From Fimbriiglobus sp. (GTDB taxonomy: Bacteria > Planctomycetota > Planctomycetia > Gemmatales > Gemmataceae): 5,025 bases of DNA. A program made the position numbers and the translations under genes. The notes below the pieces were generated by a model, which worked only from the letters and a program-made list of their open reading frames with translations, had not been told where the DNA came from and made no database searches. Location of the stretch: contig JANXTD010000859.1 in assembly GCA_025352585.1 (NCBI GenBank), positions 1 to 5,025 of the forward strand. Reading direction: 5' to 3'. Below, piece after piece: positions 4,676 through 5,025 of this stretch; position 1 is the stretch's first letter, and every line of letters starts with the position of its first letter.

Positions 4676-5025
4676 ATGACCTACGCCGACGCCATTTCGT
4701 TCTGGTACGGCCGCATCAACTACGAAGTGCGGGCCGCCGCCGCGACCGACCTCAAGCTCGAACGGATGCGCTCACTCCTGCGGCTCCTCGGCGACCCCGA
4801 CCGCCGGCTGCGCGTCGTCCACGTCACCGGCACCAAGGGCAAGGGCAGCACCTGTGCGTTCGTCGGCGGGGCGCTGCGGGAAGCCGGCTACCGCGTCGGC
4901 ACCTTCTCGTCGCCGCACTTGGCCCGCGTCGAGGAGCGCTTCCAGGTGGACGGGGCCGACATCACCCGCCCCGAGTTGGCGGCGATTCTGGGCGACATCG
5001 CCCCGGTCGTCGCGCAGATGGACCG
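4676..5025 (+). CDS. folC: Folylpolyglutamate synthase / dihydrofolate synthase, 5' part
   Basis: The first 116 residues of a Mur-ligase-type protein, cut by the right window edge; full-length FolC proteins are about 420-450 residues. FolC uses ATP to add L-glutamate to reduced folates in the cytoplasm and, in many bacteria, also joins dihydropteroate to glutamate. Visible hallmarks are the N-terminal helix region (residues 1-45), the ATP-binding P-loop in HVTGTKGKGST (49-59), and the FSSPHLARVEERFQVDG block (77-93) with the conserved SSPHL that helps bind substrate and metal. The P-loop reads GTKGKGS, as in eukaryotic FPGS, rather than the GTNGKGS/T usual in bacterial FolC. The ATG is 9 nt after the preceding stop and has no clear Shine-Dalgarno, suggesting translational coupling. 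Whether the enzyme is bifunctional cannot be judged from this fragment. Confidence 0.93.
   Translation, partial: MTYADAISFWYGRINYEVRAAAATDLKLERMRSLLRLLGDPDRRLRVVHVTGTKGKGSTCAFVGGALREAGYRVGTFSSPHLARVEERFQVDGADITRPELAAILGDIAPVVAQMD

Overview
The window reads as chromosomal DNA from a high-GC planctomycete, most likely the Gemmata group. That placement is inference. It rests on strong G/C preference at third codon positions, exported proteins of a style I associate with planctomycetes (a DUF11-type protein, a Gly/Pro-rich lipoprotein, and a Tyr/Cys-rich secreted protein with a 'GWDNVFQ' start), and short GC-rich interspersed repeats between genes. There is no rRNA, tRNA, CRISPR array, transposase or phage gene.

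Layout. Positions 1-64 hold a perfect 20-bp inverted repeat and three tandem 8-mers, just past the end of the leftmost gene. Two minus-strand genes follow, probably co-transcribed from right to left: a lipoprotein (1693-2898), then a DUF11-type exported protein (85-1596). They share a homologous domain of about 145 residues, so they look like diverged paralogues that kept a common core and gained different ends. A 512-bp divergent intergenic region (2899-3410) separates them from the plus-strand genes. It carries two inverted copies of a hairpin repeat and a small cluster of TGCAC-type motifs. On the plus strand come a secreted Tyr/Cys-rich protein with a C-terminal beta-sandwich-like domain (3411-4361), a tandem/inverted heptamer repeat (4364-4458), a 61-residue Pro-rich protein (4481-4666), and the 5' part of a folylpolyglutamate synthase gene, folC, cut by the right edge (4676 onward).

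How the genes work together. Three of the five genes encode proteins predicted to leave the cytoplasm, and none has a recognisable catalytic site. A structural or surface role is the best guess for the left and centre. The small Pro-rich gene and folC lie 9 nt apart and are probably one transcript. FolC adds glutamates to folates and is the only gene here with a secure function. I see no convincing new defence, mobile or biosynthetic system. The least explained material is the three different repeat structures at gene boundaries and the shared domain of the two left-hand proteins.
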